NCBI RefSeq assembly: GCF_900156345.1
Contig: NZ_FTPP01000004.1
Location: 124,001-188,000, forward strand
Source: Pontibacter indicus
Lineage (GTDB): Bacteria; Bacteroidota; Bacteroidia; Cytophagales; Hymenobacteraceae
Direction of reading: 5' to 3'
DNA length: 64,000 bases
Shown: positions 1 to 8,653 of the stretch, piece after piece
Numbering within the stretch: position 1 is the stretch's first letter
How the letters are laid out: each line of letters starts with the position of its first letter
Position numbers and translations under genes: made by a program
Notes under the pieces: generated by a model
The model's database searches: none
Told to the model about the DNA's origin: nothing
What the model saw: only the letters and a program-made list of their open reading frames with translations

Positions 1-356
1 AGTTTGTCGTTGTGCCATGGCTTCACAATAAAGTCGTAGGCACCTTCTTTGAGCGAGCGTACAGCCAGCTCCACATCGCCATAGGCTGTGATCAGGATCA
101 CGGTGGCGTTGGGGTCTTTCTGGAGAATGCGGTTGAGCCAGTAGATGCCTTCGTTGCCGGTATGGAGGGCGCTTTTGAAGTTCATATCCAGGAAAATGAC
201 ATCGAAGCGCTCCCTGTCGAGCAGCTTCAGCAGGTTTTCCGGGTTTTTCTCCGTCACCACCTCCTTAACCTCGGTCTTCAGCAACATCTTCATGGCGAAG
301 AGCACATCGGCCTCATCGTCGACTACCAATACCCGTCCGTTTTTAACAGCAGCCAT
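1..356 (-). CDS. NtrC-type response regulator, N-terminal receiver domain (partial)
   Basis: Reading the minus strand from the ATG at 356 gives 118 residues that run off the window edge. The protein begins MAAVKNGRVLVVDDEAD, a receiver domain: acidic pocket at about D13-D14, phospho-acceptor D57 in FLDMNF, T90 in LITAYGD, and K112 in the ending GAYDFIVKPWHNDK. The VKPWHND ending is typical of Bacteroidota regulators that carry a sigma-54 AAA+ domain and a Fis-type DNA-binding domain, but those parts lie outside the window, so the output domain is inferred. It is divergent from the permease gene at 649, a common pairing with NtrC-type regulators in this phylum. Receiver identity is certain; family is likely. 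Confidence 0.85.
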   Translation of the reverse strand, partial: MAAVKNGRVLVVDDEADVLFAMKMLLKTEVKEVVTEKNPENLLKLLDRERFDVIFLDMNFKSALHTGNEGIYWLNRILQKDPNATVILITAYGDVELAVRSLKEGAYDFIVKPWHNDK

Positions 357-404
357 AAGCAAAAAAGCTAATTTACAATCCGAAGGTAATGAGTATTTCG
401 CAAT

Positions 405-419
405 TTTACCTTAGGTAAA
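405..419. promoter_or_regulatory. 15-bp inverted repeat in the divergent regulator/permease promoter region
   Basis: TTTACCT and AGGTAAA flank a single T, a perfect 7-1-7 inverted repeat 49 bases upstream of the response-regulator start. A protein-binding site or autoregulatory operator is possible. The 292-base gap 357-648 has no gene. I looked there for a sigma-54 promoter (GG and GC twelve bases apart) and did not find one with correct spacing. Confidence 0.4.
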
Positions 420-648
420 GCCAGTTTTTTGGGGCGGTCAGGATGTGTTGCGAAAGCGCACATTTATACCTGGCGAATGTGTATCGTAAACGGACAATCT
501 GTTTCTATTGCGTCTGTATAATTAGCTTTTAATCAATGTATTAGGAATGTGGCACTTTTATTTCTTGCCTTTAACAGGTCCATGATGGCTGCGTGCTGTC
601 AGGTATGCTGAAAATGAATTGGAGGAAGTAACAGAACTATAAAAAACG

Positions 649-3006
649 ATGCTGAAGAATTATCTCAAAATGGCTTACCGCAACCTGATGCGCCACAAGG
701 GTTTTTCCCTGATCAACATCTCGGGTCTTGCCTTAGGTATGACATGCAGCATCCTGATCCTGCTGTGGGTGAAGGATGAACTGAGCTTCGATCGCTTTCA
801 TACCCATGTGGACCAGCTCTACCGGGTATTGAACGTGCAGCACTACCCGGGGGCGGACGATCTGACCACGGATTCGGGGCCAGGGCAGCTGGGGCCGGCC
901 ATGCAACGCGAACTGCCCGAGGTGCAGCAGGCCGTTCGCATTTCCTGGGAGCAGGAGAACCTGTTCAGCCACGGCGAGAAGGCCATCAAGGGCAATGGCG
1001 TTTATGCCGACTCTACCTTTTTCCAGGTGTTCTCTTTCCCGCTCCTGCAGGGCGACGCGGCACAGGTGCTGCAGCAGCCCAAAACGGTGGTCATCAGCGA
1101 CAGCCTGGCTCTGAAGCTGTTCGGCACGCGCGAAGCGGTGGGCAAGTTGGTGAAGCTGAACAATACCGAAAGCTATACCGTGTCAGGCGTGATGCAGTCT
1201 GTGCCGAAGAATTCCTCGCTCCAGTTTGAGTACGTCATCCCCTTTGCCGACTATGCGGCCATGCACGACTGGATCAAGGAGTGGGGCAACTACAGCCTGC
1301 GCACCTATGTGCAACTGCAGCCGGGCGTGGATGTTGCGGCATTCAACGAGAAGATCAAGCCCTTCCTGACAAAGGGCGACAAAGGATCCCGCGATACAGA
1401 TTTGTTTGTGCAGCCGATGAAGGACATACGCCTCTACTCAGACTTTCGGAAGGGAAAAACAGAAAGCGGGCTGATCATGTATGTCCGGTTGTTTTCGGTG
1501 GTGGCCGTTTTTCTGCTCCTGATCGCCTGCATCAATTTCATGAACCTGGCCACGGCGCGGTCTGCCAAGCGGGCCAAGGAGGTGGGCGTGCGCAAAGCCA
1601 TCGGGGCCAGCAAAAGCTCGCTGGTAGGGCAGTTTATGATCGAGTCTGTGCTGATCGCGTTTCTGGCGCTGTTTATAGCAGTTAATCTCACCGGTATGCT
1701 GCTGCCGGCTTTTAATGAACTGACGGGCAAAGCCGTGGCTTTTGATCTAAGTGACCCAACGCTCCTCCTGCTCTTGTTGGGTGTGGCCTTGTTTACGGGT
1801 ATCGTGTCGGGCAGCTATCCGGCCTTCTTCCTGTCTTCCTTCGACCCGGCGGTGGTGCTCAAAGGCACGGTGAAGCTTAATGATCGGGTGGCGCTTTTCC
1901 GCAAAGGCCTGGTGGTGTTTCAGTTTATGCTGTCGGCCCTGCTGATTGTAAGCACACTGGTCGTATACCTGCAGCTTCACTACATCCGCACCAAAGACAT
2001 CGGCCTGCAGCGCGAAAACATGGTGCTCATTCCCGTTGAAGGGCAAATGCAGGACCGCTACGAAGTGATCAAGCAGGAACTGCTGCGCGTGAACGGCATT
2101 ACGGCTGTGTCGGCCTCAGACCAGTTCGCGCTGCGGATGGGAGCGAACACCAGCGATGTGGAGTGGAAAGGCAAGGAGCCCGGCGCAGCTGTACTGATCG
2201 ACTACATGCACATGGATTACGACCTGCTGGAGACCATGGGAATACGGCTGAAAGACGGACGCACCTTCTCCAAAGACTTCGGTGCTGACACGGCCAATTA
2301 CATCATCAACGAGGAGGCGGCCCGGCTGATGCAGCTGCAGGAGCCGGTTGGCCAATGGCTCAAGCTCTGGGGGGCTGAGGGGCGCATCATCGGCCTGATC
2401 GAGAACTTCCAGTCCAGGAGAATGCAGGTGGGGGCCGCGCCGCTGATCATCAAACTGGACCCCGCTAACATCAGCTTCCTGTATGCCCGGGTAGCGCCGG
2501 GACAGACGACAACCGCGCTTGCCGCAATGGAGAGCATCCTGCAGAAGCATAACCCGGGCTTCCCTTTTGAATACCATTTCCTGGACGACATGTTCGAGCG
2601 CATCTACAGGAGCGAGGCCGTGATCAGCAAGCTGAATAACTATTTTGCGGGCATCGCCATCTTCATTTCCTGCCTGGGTCTGTTTGGGCTGGCGCTCTTC
2701 ACAGCAGAGCAGCGCAAAAAAGAGATTGGTGTCCGGAAGGTGCTGGGTGCCTCGGTGTCGGGCATTGTGTTTATGCTCAGCAAGGATTTCCTGAAACTTG
2801 TGCTGATCGCTAATGTGGTCGCGCTGCCTTTAAGCTGGTATATGATGAACAGATGGCTCAATGATTACGCCAACCGCACGGAGCTGAGCTGGTGGATCTT
2901 TGGGGTAGCCTTTGCCGCCACCATCCTCATTGCCATGCTCACGCTCAGCTTCCACGCCATCAAAACAGCCATGGCCGACCCCGTTGACTCGCTGCGGACA
3001 GAATAG
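649..3006 (+). CDS. ABC transporter permease, MacB/FtsX family
   Basis: The 785-residue protein has the layout of Bacteroidota MacB-like permeases: a first membrane helix at about 20-42 (ISGLALGMTCSILILLWV), a large periplasmic MacB_PCD domain to about 240, an FtsX block of three helices at about 280-400 containing the conserved RAKEVGVRKAIGASK, a second periplasmic domain with its own helix near 420-445, and a second FtsX block at about 660-785 containing EQRKKEIGVRKVLGAS. Such proteins use ATP hydrolysis by a separate MacB-type ATPase for mechanical work or export across the envelope. No ATPase gene lies beside it. The divergent NtrC-type regulator may control it. The start at 649 fits the usual MLKNYLKMAYRNL beginning. 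Confidence 0.9.
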   Translation: MLKNYLKMAYRNLMRHKGFSLINISGLALGMTCSILILLWVKDELSFDRFHTHVDQLYRVLNVQHYPGADDLTTDSGPGQLGPAMQRELPEVQQAVRISWEQENLFSHGEKAIKGNGVYADSTFFQVFSFPLLQGDAAQVLQQPKTVVISDSLALKLFGTREAVGKLVKLNNTESYTVSGVMQSVPKNSSLQFEYVIPFADYAAMHDWIKEWGNYSLRTYVQLQPGVDVAAFNEKIKPFLTKGDKGSRDTDLFVQPMKDIRLYSDFRKGKTESGLIMYVRLFSVVAVFLLLIACINFMNLATARSAKRAKEVGVRKAIGASKSSLVGQFMIESVLIAFLALFIAVNLTGMLLPAFNELTGKAVAFDLSDPTLLLLLLGVALFTGIVSGSYPAFFLSSFDPAVVLKGTVKLNDRVALFRKGLVVFQFMLSALLIVSTLVVYLQLHYIRTKDIGLQRENMVLIPVEGQMQDRYEVIKQELLRVNGITAVSASDQFALRMGANTSDVEWKGKEPGAAVLIDYMHMDYDLLETMGIRLKDGRTFSKDFGADTANYIINEEAARLMQLQEPVGQWLKLWGAEGRIIGLIENFQSRRMQVGAAPLIIKLDPANISFLYARVAPGQTTTALAAMESILQKHNPGFPFEYHFLDDMFERIYRSEAVISKLNNYFAGIAIFISCLGLFGLALFTAEQRKKEIGVRKVLGASVSGIVFMLSKDFLKLVLIANVVALPLSWYMMNRWLNDYANRTELSWWIFGVAFAATILIAMLTLSFHAIKTAMADPVDSLRTE

Positions 3007-3380
3007 ACTGACACTTAGAACACAATAGCTAATGGGAAAACATGTATCCCCATTAGTCATCGCCCTGCAAGCAGCCAGCTTGCAGGGCGCTTTTTTTTGA
3101 TGCCCCTGCGAGCCAACATTCTGCTGTGCGAGAGTCGGTAATAGGTTGTTCTAAAAACGCAAAAGTGTATCAGGTATAGGTGTATCGGAAGCGGACAGGT
3201 ATAGATTGAGATACTAGTTAATATGTTGATAATCAGCATTTTAATTTTTTGGCATTTATCTTTCTTATACCCTTTCAGCTGGTCAGGGCATACGGTTGGC
3301 CCGGGTTCGCAAGTAGAAGCATCAGTCACATTTGAAAGAAATAGATTACCTGTCATTCACCATAAGTACAATTTAAAACC
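3007..3380. other. Intergenic region with terminator and two TATACCTG-type repeats
   Basis: No gene is supported here. The stretch contains the terminator at 3062-3098, two copies of CAGGTATA (3171-3178, 3196-3203), and GTGTATCGGAAGCGGACA at 3180-3197. That last sequence matches 16 of 18 bases of a segment at 479-496, upstream of the permease gene. Confidence 0.6.
3062..3098 (+). terminator. Rho-independent terminator after the permease gene
   Basis: A perfect 11-base stem (GCCCTGCAAGC, 3062-3072, with GCTTGCAGGGC, 3078-3088), a 5-base loop and a run of eight T. It ends transcription of the permease gene 56 bases after its stop codon. Confidence 0.93.
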
Positions 3381-4517
3381 ATGAAAAAATTATCATCAAT
3401 CCTGTTCGTGTTGTTTGTATTCGCCATACCTGCTTTCGCGCAGCAGCAGTACAAAGGTTTACCCGTCATCAAGGCAAATGCTCCGGCGGCCGATTATAAA
3501 ATTGGGAAGGAGTGGACAAAGGGCTCCTGGAACATCATGCCTGAACTGGTGCCGGATGTCATGCTGGTACCGGTGCCTGGTAAAAAAGTAGGCGTTACCT
3601 TCCGCACCGACCGCGACTCTATCTCATTTCAGGTAAAGCCGGGCAAGACCTATCAGTTCTATGTGCAGCTCAACGAAAAGGACTACGCGCTCACAGAGCT
3701 GCGGGGCTTCGGCTTTGAAGGCATCCAGTTCAACAAGGCCCAGAAAGTGGCTGGTTATACCTTCCTGTATGTGCAGAATCAGAACAACGAGTTCCTGCAA
3801 ACACTGCGCGAGCAGTATCAGCTAGATGCTCTTGTGGCCGGCGCTAAAAACGACACGGAAAAGGCCCTGCGCATTGTAAACTGGGTGCACAACCAGTGGC
3901 AGCACAACGGTTCCAACACACCTAGCAAACCTGATGCGCTCACCATACTGGCGGAAGTGAAAGATGGCAAGCAATTCCGTTGCGTGGAATACGGCATCGT
4001 GACGACGTCTGCCCTGAATGCGATCGGTCTGCCTGCCCGCACCATGGGCCTCAAAATGAAAGAGGTGGAGACCATTGAGTCAGGGGCCGGGCACGTGGTG
4101 CTGGAGGTATACCTGCCAGACCTGAAGAAATGGGTGATGCTCGACGGACAGTATGACGTGATGCCCGTGTTGAACAATGTGCCCCTGAACGCGGTGGAGT
4201 TTCAGCAAGCAATCGTGAACGACTACGAAGCACTGGAGATCAGAAGCCTCTCCGGCACCTCAAAAGGCAAGTACATAGGCTGGGTGTTCCCATACCTGTA
4301 CTACTTCGACGTGAAGTTCGACAACCGGGAAGGTATGGCCCTGCAGCGCGAAAAGATTGACGGAAAGTCCTCGCTGATGCTGGTACCCGCTGGTGCCAAA
4401 CAGCCTAAAGTGTTTCAGGTGAAGAATCCGATGGATTACCTCAAATACACCCACTCGCTCATCGACCTGTACGAAGCCCCAAAAATGGCACAGCAGGACG
4501 TTTTGTCAGCAAAGTAA
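3381..4517 (+). CDS. Secreted transglutaminase-like protein
   Basis: The 378-residue protein starts with a signal peptide (MKKLSSILFVLFVFAIPAFA, then QQQ), so it is exported. The middle holds a transglutaminase-like papain fold: C201 in FRCVEYG, H238 in GAGHVVLEVYL and D255 in MLDGQYD form the Cys-His-Asp triad in the usual order and spacing. The first 140 residues look like a beta-rich accessory domain and the last 100 are unassigned. Members act as proteases or amidases rather than cross-linkers in many bacteria; the substrate cannot be read from sequence. It stands alone between a terminator and the tmRNA gene. Confidence 0.85.
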   Translation: MKKLSSILFVLFVFAIPAFAQQQYKGLPVIKANAPAADYKIGKEWTKGSWNIMPELVPDVMLVPVPGKKVGVTFRTDRDSISFQVKPGKTYQFYVQLNEKDYALTELRGFGFEGIQFNKAQKVAGYTFLYVQNQNNEFLQTLREQYQLDALVAGAKNDTEKALRIVNWVHNQWQHNGSNTPSKPDALTILAEVKDGKQFRCVEYGIVTTSALNAIGLPARTMGLKMKEVETIESGAGHVVLEVYLPDLKKWVMLDGQYDVMPVLNNVPLNAVEFQQAIVNDYEALEIRSLSGTSKGKYIGWVFPYLYYFDVKFDNREGMALQREKIDGKSSLMLVPAGAKQPKVFQVKNPMDYLKYTHSLIDLYEAPKMAQQDVLSAK

Positions 4518-4578
4518 GTCGCCTGGCGCAAATGAAACCTCCCACCAGTTAATTGTGTTCTATAGACAGAAAACAGAT

Positions 4579-4619
4579 AGAAGTATGCCGCAAATTATCT
4601 ACCTTTGTGGCATACTTCT
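4579..4619. promoter_or_regulatory. Long inverted repeat overlapping a candidate tmRNA promoter
   Basis: AGAAGTATGCC (4579-4589) and GGCATACTTCT (4609-4619) are exact reverse complements. The pairing continues inward through G4590/T4608 (a wobble pair in RNA) and CAAA/TTTG, leaving a 9-base loop. The loop and right arm contain TACCTTTG (4600-4607), a full match to the Bacteroidota -7 element TAnnTTTG, 53 bases before the mature tmRNA 5' end. There is no T tract, so it is not an ordinary terminator of the upstream gene. Confidence 0.5.
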
Positions 4620-4659
4620 TGAAGTATAACACGTAAGAATACGACGTTCTTTCATTTAC

Positions 4660-5026
4660 GGGGATGACTGGAATTGACAGCTTGTGCAGATTGCGTGTAA
4701 GCATGTCGGGTGATGAACGTACCACCTGTTAAAAATCCGTTCGAACAATAACTGGCGAATCTAACTACGCCATGGCTGCTTAATCTAGGTATTAAGCACT
4801 AGCCATAGTCTCGTGCAGGTTTCGTGAATCTGCTTGCACATCAGAGGCTTCGATCCGATTGACTAGTCTGTGTAAGGGTGCGGTGCACAGGCGAAACTAA
4901 GCATCTAAGGAGTGCGCATAAGTTTGACTTATACTTGCAAGCTCCCGACAATCCGAATAAGTCTAAGCATGTAGAAGGCACGACGGTTTCCTTGTCTGGA
5001 CCAGGGTTCGAATCCCTGCATCTCCA
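4660..5026 (+). ncRNA. ssrA: Transfer-messenger RNA (tmRNA)
   Basis: The 5' end GGGGATGACTGGAATTGACAG and the 3' end with GGTTCGAATCCC and CATCTCC form the tRNA-like half. GGGGATG pairs with CATCTCC as the acceptor stem, and the T arm carries GTTCGAATC. The CCA end is not encoded. The tag frame reads GGC GAA TCT AAC TAC GCC ATG GCT GCT TAA, giving GESNYAMAA after the alanine carried by the RNA; the AA ending is the usual protease signal. The RNA rescues stalled ribosomes with SmpB. A strong terminator follows at 5043. Ends are accurate to a few bases. Confidence 0.96.
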
Positions 5027-5042
5027 CAACCCATCTAAAAAA

Positions 5043-5078
5043 ACGGCCCTTGCGTATTGCAGGGGCCGTTTTTATTTT
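5043..5078 (+). terminator. Terminator of tmRNA
   Basis: ACGGCCCTTGC (5043-5053) pairs with GCAGGGGCCGT (5059-5069) over 11 bases with one G-T pair and a 5-base loop, followed by TTTTATTTTA. Confidence 0.93.
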
Positions 5079-5100
5079 ATTGGGTCAAACATTGGTTAAT

Positions 5101-5141
5101 AAAAAAGGCCTTGCAGGTATACAACTTGCAAGGCCTTTTTT
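5101..5141. terminator. Bidirectional terminator between tmRNA and nhaA
   Basis: AAAAAAGGCCTTGCA (5101-5115) and TGCAAGGCCTTTTTT (5127-5141) are exact reverse complements, so there is a T tract on both strands. On the minus strand it terminates nhaA. The loop region carries GGTATA, part of a CAGGTATA copy. Confidence 0.92.
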
Positions 5142-5167
5142 ATTTTGAGAATGTCTTGAATCAGTAC

Positions 5168-6430
5168 TTATGCTATCGGATTGCCTTCCTGTGACACGGG
5201 TACATCCCGGGTGATAGGTACTTCCGTCAGCTCGTTCTTTGCACCCATTCTTCCCAGGAACAGGTACCCTGATATACCGGCAATAACAGAGGCTACCAGA
5301 ATCGCAAACTTGGCTTGCGTTTGGAAATCAGGGTCGCTGAAAGAGAGCAGGGCGATAAAGATGGACATGGTAAATCCAATGCCTGCCAGTAAGCCCAGGC
5401 CCACGAACTGTAGCCATTTGGTGCCTGTAGGCAGCGAGCTTATACCTAGTTTCACCGACAGCCACGAGAAAAAGACAATGCCAATTGGTTTGCCTACCAG
5501 CAAGCCAAAGATAATGCCCAGGCCAAGTGTGCTGGTCAGTCCGTCGAGCATGCTTGCCTCGAAGGTAATGTTGGTGTTGGCTAAGGCAAAGATCGGCATG
5601 ATCAGGAAGTTCACCGGTTTAACCAGGGCGTGCTCCAGTTTCTCCAGCGGGGATTCCTTTTCGTCAGGCGTAGTAGGCAGGGTCAGTGCGGTCAGTACGC
5701 CTGCAATAGTGGCATGTATACCTGAGTGGTGGATAAAGTACCAGATCACAACGCCTGGCAGCAGGTATAACCAAATGTTCTTCACCCCCATGCGGTTAAA
5801 GACGATGAGCAAAGCGAATACACCCGCGGCATACAGGAGGTAGTTGAGGTGCATTTCAGTCGTGTAGAACACAGCAATCACCACAATGGCTCCTAAGTCA
5901 TCGACAATAGCCAGGGCAGTCAGGAATACCTTTAAAGAGAGCGGCACCCTTTTGCCCAGAAGCGTAATCACGGCAATGGCAAAGGCAATATCGGTTGCCA
6001 TGGGTATGCCCCAGCCGTTCGCAGTAGCTGTACCCAGGTTGAACAGGGTATAAACAGCGGCTGGCACCAACATCCCGCCTATAGCGGCAAATACAGGTAA
6101 AGCAGCCTGTTTAAAGGAGGACAATTCCCCTTCTACCAGTTCACGTTTTATTTCCAATCCTACCAGCAGGAAGAAGATAGCCATCAGGCCATCATTGATC
6201 CATAGCAGAATAGGATATCTTAGTTGCAGCGCATCGGATTCATACCCTAACTGCAGCGCCAGCAGGCGTTCGAAGCCTGGGCCCAGGGGAGAGTTTGCGA
6301 TAAGTAGAGACAAAACAACACAGGCCATCAAGATGAAGCCGCCGGCTGATCCGGATTTTAAGAAGTCTCTGAGAGGAGTGAGGTTGATTCTTTGTAGCAT
6401 GTCTAAAACTACAAAATTCATTTTAGGCAT
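5168..6430 (-). CDS. nhaA: Na+/H+ antiporter NhaA
   Basis: The 420-residue inner-membrane protein matches NhaA throughout: GLEIKRELVEGEL near residues 91-103, ATDIAFAIAVITLLGKRVP with the conserved aspartate at D147, and IVDDLGAIVVIAVFY with the ion-binding pair at D177-D178. It exchanges cytoplasmic Na+ for external protons and gives salt and alkaline-pH tolerance. About eleven or twelve membrane helices are visible. The start is uncertain: M1, M4 and M11 are all possible, and none has a clear ribosome-binding site. It stands alone, and the bidirectional terminator at 5101-5141 lies just after it. Its presence beside a urease block fits a cell that meets alkaline conditions, but that link is inference. 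Confidence 0.95.
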   Translation of the reverse strand: MPKMNFVVLDMLQRINLTPLRDFLKSGSAGGFILMACVVLSLLIANSPLGPGFERLLALQLGYESDALQLRYPILLWINDGLMAIFFLLVGLEIKRELVEGELSSFKQAALPVFAAIGGMLVPAAVYTLFNLGTATANGWGIPMATDIAFAIAVITLLGKRVPLSLKVFLTALAIVDDLGAIVVIAVFYTTEMHLNYLLYAAGVFALLIVFNRMGVKNIWLYLLPGVVIWYFIHHSGIHATIAGVLTALTLPTTPDEKESPLEKLEHALVKPVNFLIMPIFALANTNITFEASMLDGLTSTLGLGIIFGLLVGKPIGIVFFSWLSVKLGISSLPTGTKWLQFVGLGLLAGIGFTMSIFIALLSFSDPDFQTQAKFAILVASVIAGISGYLFLGRMGAKNELTEVPITRDVPVSQEGNPIA

Positions 6431-6918
6431 ACCAGTTTATAGTCTGCCATCTTCAAAAATTTGGCGTAAAATCTTGCTTCAGTTTAGGTATAGCTTTAAA
6501 AAGTCTAATAGAAATTTGGCATAAATTTTAGAAATCAGGTGCTTTTGCTGTTTGCGCCCTTTACCTTTCGCGGCTGTTCCACACTGAAAAAAACACTCAA
6601 AATTCTTGTTATTCTTTAAAAGAAACTGGAAGAAACAAAGGACTCCGGACCACGAACTTCAATCCTATGCTAATGGTCGGGCTAGTTGCCTTCTTTAGTA
6701 GGATTTTTTCGGGATGATGAAAACCAACATGTTGCAGCCCTGGCTGGATGAAAAAGGTATAGCATACTGAAAAATTTAAGTCAAGGAAGGGTACAAAGAG
6801 GAAAGTTTTAAGGTGTCAATGCTAAAAAGCTTTGTCGGCCACTTGTACCTGACGGGTATATACCTGCTGGTTATAAGAGGCTTGAATCCGATTGACTAGT
6901 TTGTGGAAGCCACATGGG
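6431..6918. other. Intergenic region without a gene
   Basis: I see no supportable coding sequence in these 488 bases. It holds several AGGTATAG-type repeats (for example near 6485, 6754 and 6856-6865) and a 34-base segment resembling the middle of tmRNA (6876-6909). Confidence 0.6.
6876..6909 (+). repeat. Partial copy of an internal tmRNA segment
   Basis: Positions 6876-6909 match tmRNA positions 4843-4876 at 30 of 34 bases, including an uninterrupted ATCCGATTGACTAGT. The match stops abruptly on the right and fades on the left. It is in the same orientation as ssrA. It could be debris from an old duplication or insertion. It lies inside the mRNA-like part of tmRNA, not the 3' end that integrases usually target. 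Confidence 0.6.
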
Positions 6919-7572
6919 CTATACCTTCTTATCACCACCCCGCTCCGTATCGACGGGATTTAGAAATGGCAGCTGGATATGATAGCGCACCGCCACCACC
7001 CGGATCAGGATGACGGTGAGGGCAGCAAGCAGTTCGGTGATGGAGATGGACAAGCCGTACTGGTAGCTGATCATGTAAACGATGCCGCCCACTAGGCAAG
7101 CCAGGGCATAAATGTCTTTCCGGAACAGAAGCGGCACCTCGTTGAGCAGCACGTCCCGTATAACACCTCCCACCGAACCGGTGATGGCTCCCATCATAAT
7201 GCATACCCAGAACGGCTGCCCCGCTTCCAGGCTTTTTCCTACCCCCACTACCGTAAACAGACCGAGGCCTATAGAGTCGAAGAGGAACAAGGCCCTGCCC
7301 CAGCGAAAAAGTTGTTTCCGGAACACAACTGTGGCAAGCAGGGCTATACCTGTCACGATGAGGTAACTGGCATTCTGCATCCAGAAAGGAGGGAGGTTGA
7401 GCAGCAGATCGCGGGTTGTGCCGCCACCAATGGCCGTTACCAGCCCAATGACATAGGCTCCAAACCAGTCGAACTGCTTGTTGGCAGCCCATCGGATACC
7501 GCTCACGGCAAACGCAAAAGTCCCCAGGAGGTCCAAAAAGGTGGTAAAACTCTGTGCTGTAAGTTCTATCAT
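6919..7572 (-). CDS. UPF0126 / TRIC-type membrane protein
   Basis: The 217-residue protein begins MIELTAQSFTTFLDLLGTFAFAVSG. An in-frame upstream ATG at 7623 exists, but its extra 17 residues (MSGSGYTSNRYNRAGKI) look unlike the family, so the start at 7572 is preferred. It has about seven membrane helices and two pseudo-repeats, each with the family motif: GGGTTRDLLL and GGVIRDVLL. Relatives include E. coli YicG and YadS and the prokaryotic TRIC channels, which conduct cations; physiological role here is unknown. There is no operon partner. Confidence 0.88.
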   Translation of the reverse strand: MIELTAQSFTTFLDLLGTFAFAVSGIRWAANKQFDWFGAYVIGLVTAIGGGTTRDLLLNLPPFWMQNASYLIVTGIALLATVVFRKQLFRWGRALFLFDSIGLGLFTVVGVGKSLEAGQPFWVCIMMGAITGSVGGVIRDVLLNEVPLLFRKDIYALACLVGGIVYMISYQYGLSISITELLAALTVILIRVVAVRYHIQLPFLNPVDTERGGDKKV

Positions 7573-7974
7573 AATCTTGCCTGCGCGGTTGTAGCGGTTG
7601 GATGTATACCCAGACCCACTCACGAAGATACGGCTGTTCGGGCTATATAGCTATAAAGTGTTTTTTGATTTGTGCCACGTTTGCTGGCAGCGAGCAAGTG
7701 TACCTAATGTCTCGCCGGTAAACGTGAGATTGGCGCGCCCTGCCGTGAGTGTCTCCCGGCATTTGAGGAAGATTCAGGCCGTTTCTTTCCGAAGTTCTCA
7801 CAGGAACCTCTTAATTTAGTGCAGCTGATCTTCGTAGAAGATATACCTGCCCCTGCCATTTAAATATAACAAAACAGCAGAAGTGAGTTATGGCTATTAG
7901 TTGCGGGAGCTGCCAGATGCCCGGAGCAAGCCGCGTGCATCCCACAGGGACTGACTTCCAGATGAAATTGATAT
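7573..7974. other. Intergenic region upstream of the two-component system
   Basis: There is no gene in these 402 bases. It must hold the divergent promoters for the TRIC-type gene and the response regulator, but no clear TTTG / TAnnTTTG pair could be assigned. A TATACCTG copy is at about 7845. Confidence 0.5.
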
Positions 7975-8652
7975 ATGAAGGTACTACTCTTAGAAGACGA
8001 GCCAAAGGTAATCTCCCTTATCAAAAGGGGAATGGAAGGCGAGGGGCTTGAGTTCACTGTCGCCATGGACGGTTACACGGCCGTGAAAATGGCGGGACTG
8101 AACCAGTACGACCTTATCATACTCGATGTGATGGTGCCCGGCCTCAGCGGATTGGAGGTTTGCAAAAGCATCCGCGACTCAGACCCCAATACGCCCATCC
8201 TCATCTTGTCGGCCCTGGATTCTACACAGGATATAGTGAACGGTTTGAACAGCCTGGCTGATGACTACATGGTAAAGCCCTTTAATCTGGCTGAGCTACG
8301 GGCACGCATGCAGAGCCTCATCAGAAGATCGAACAGGGGGTTGGCACAGCAGAACGTAGCCACCATAGCCGACCTGAGCGTTAACTTCGACACCATGGAA
8401 GTGACGCGCGGCAACAAGGTGGTGGCCCTCACCGTGACAGAGTTCCGGTTGCTGGAATACCTGATCAGGAACAAACGCAAGGTGTTGCCGCGTCTGGATA
8501 TTCTGGAGAACGTGTGGGGCTCTGAATTCGACATGGGCACAAACGTGGTGGATGTGTACATCAACTACCTCCGCAAAAAAATAGACAAGGATTTTAGCTC
8601 TCGCCTGATCCACACGGTGGTCGGAGTAGGGTATGTGATGAGAGTGCAGTAA
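7975..8652 (+). CDS. OmpR-family response regulator
   Basis: At 225 residues the protein has a receiver domain (E7-D8 acidic pair, phospho-acceptor D51 in LIILDVMVPG, conserved K101 in DDYMVKPF) and a winged-helix DNA-binding domain (about 130-225, with TVTEFRLLEYLIRNKRKVLPR and the ending IHTVVGVGYVMRV). It is the partner of the histidine kinase starting two bases after its stop codon. The segment before K101 reads GLNSLADDYMVKPF where most relatives have GLDSGADDY. Relatives such as CusR/CopR sense metals; because the next block is a nickel-urease cluster a metal signal is tempting, but nothing here proves it. Confidence 0.93.
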   Translation: MKVLLLEDEPKVISLIKRGMEGEGLEFTVAMDGYTAVKMAGLNQYDLIILDVMVPGLSGLEVCKSIRDSDPNTPILILSALDSTQDIVNGLNSLADDYMVKPFNLAELRARMQSLIRRSNRGLAQQNVATIADLSVNFDTMEVTRGNKVVALTVTEFRLLEYLIRNKRKVLPRLDILENVWGSEFDMGTNVVDVYINYLRKKIDKDFSSRLIHTVVGVGYVMRVQ

Positions 8653-8653
8653 T

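Noticed and set aside
420..648. Sigma-54 promoter for the permease, expected from the divergent NtrC-type regulator
   Set aside because: TGGCAC at 550-555 followed by TTGC at 565-568 looks suggestive, but the GG and GC are 16 bases apart instead of 12. No correctly spaced pair was found.
6876..6909. tmRNA fragment as an attachment-site scar of a genomic island
   Set aside because: Integrases target the 3' end of ssrA, but this copy is from the middle. No integrase gene, phage gene or direct repeat of the 3' end was seen between 5.0 and 6.9 kb.
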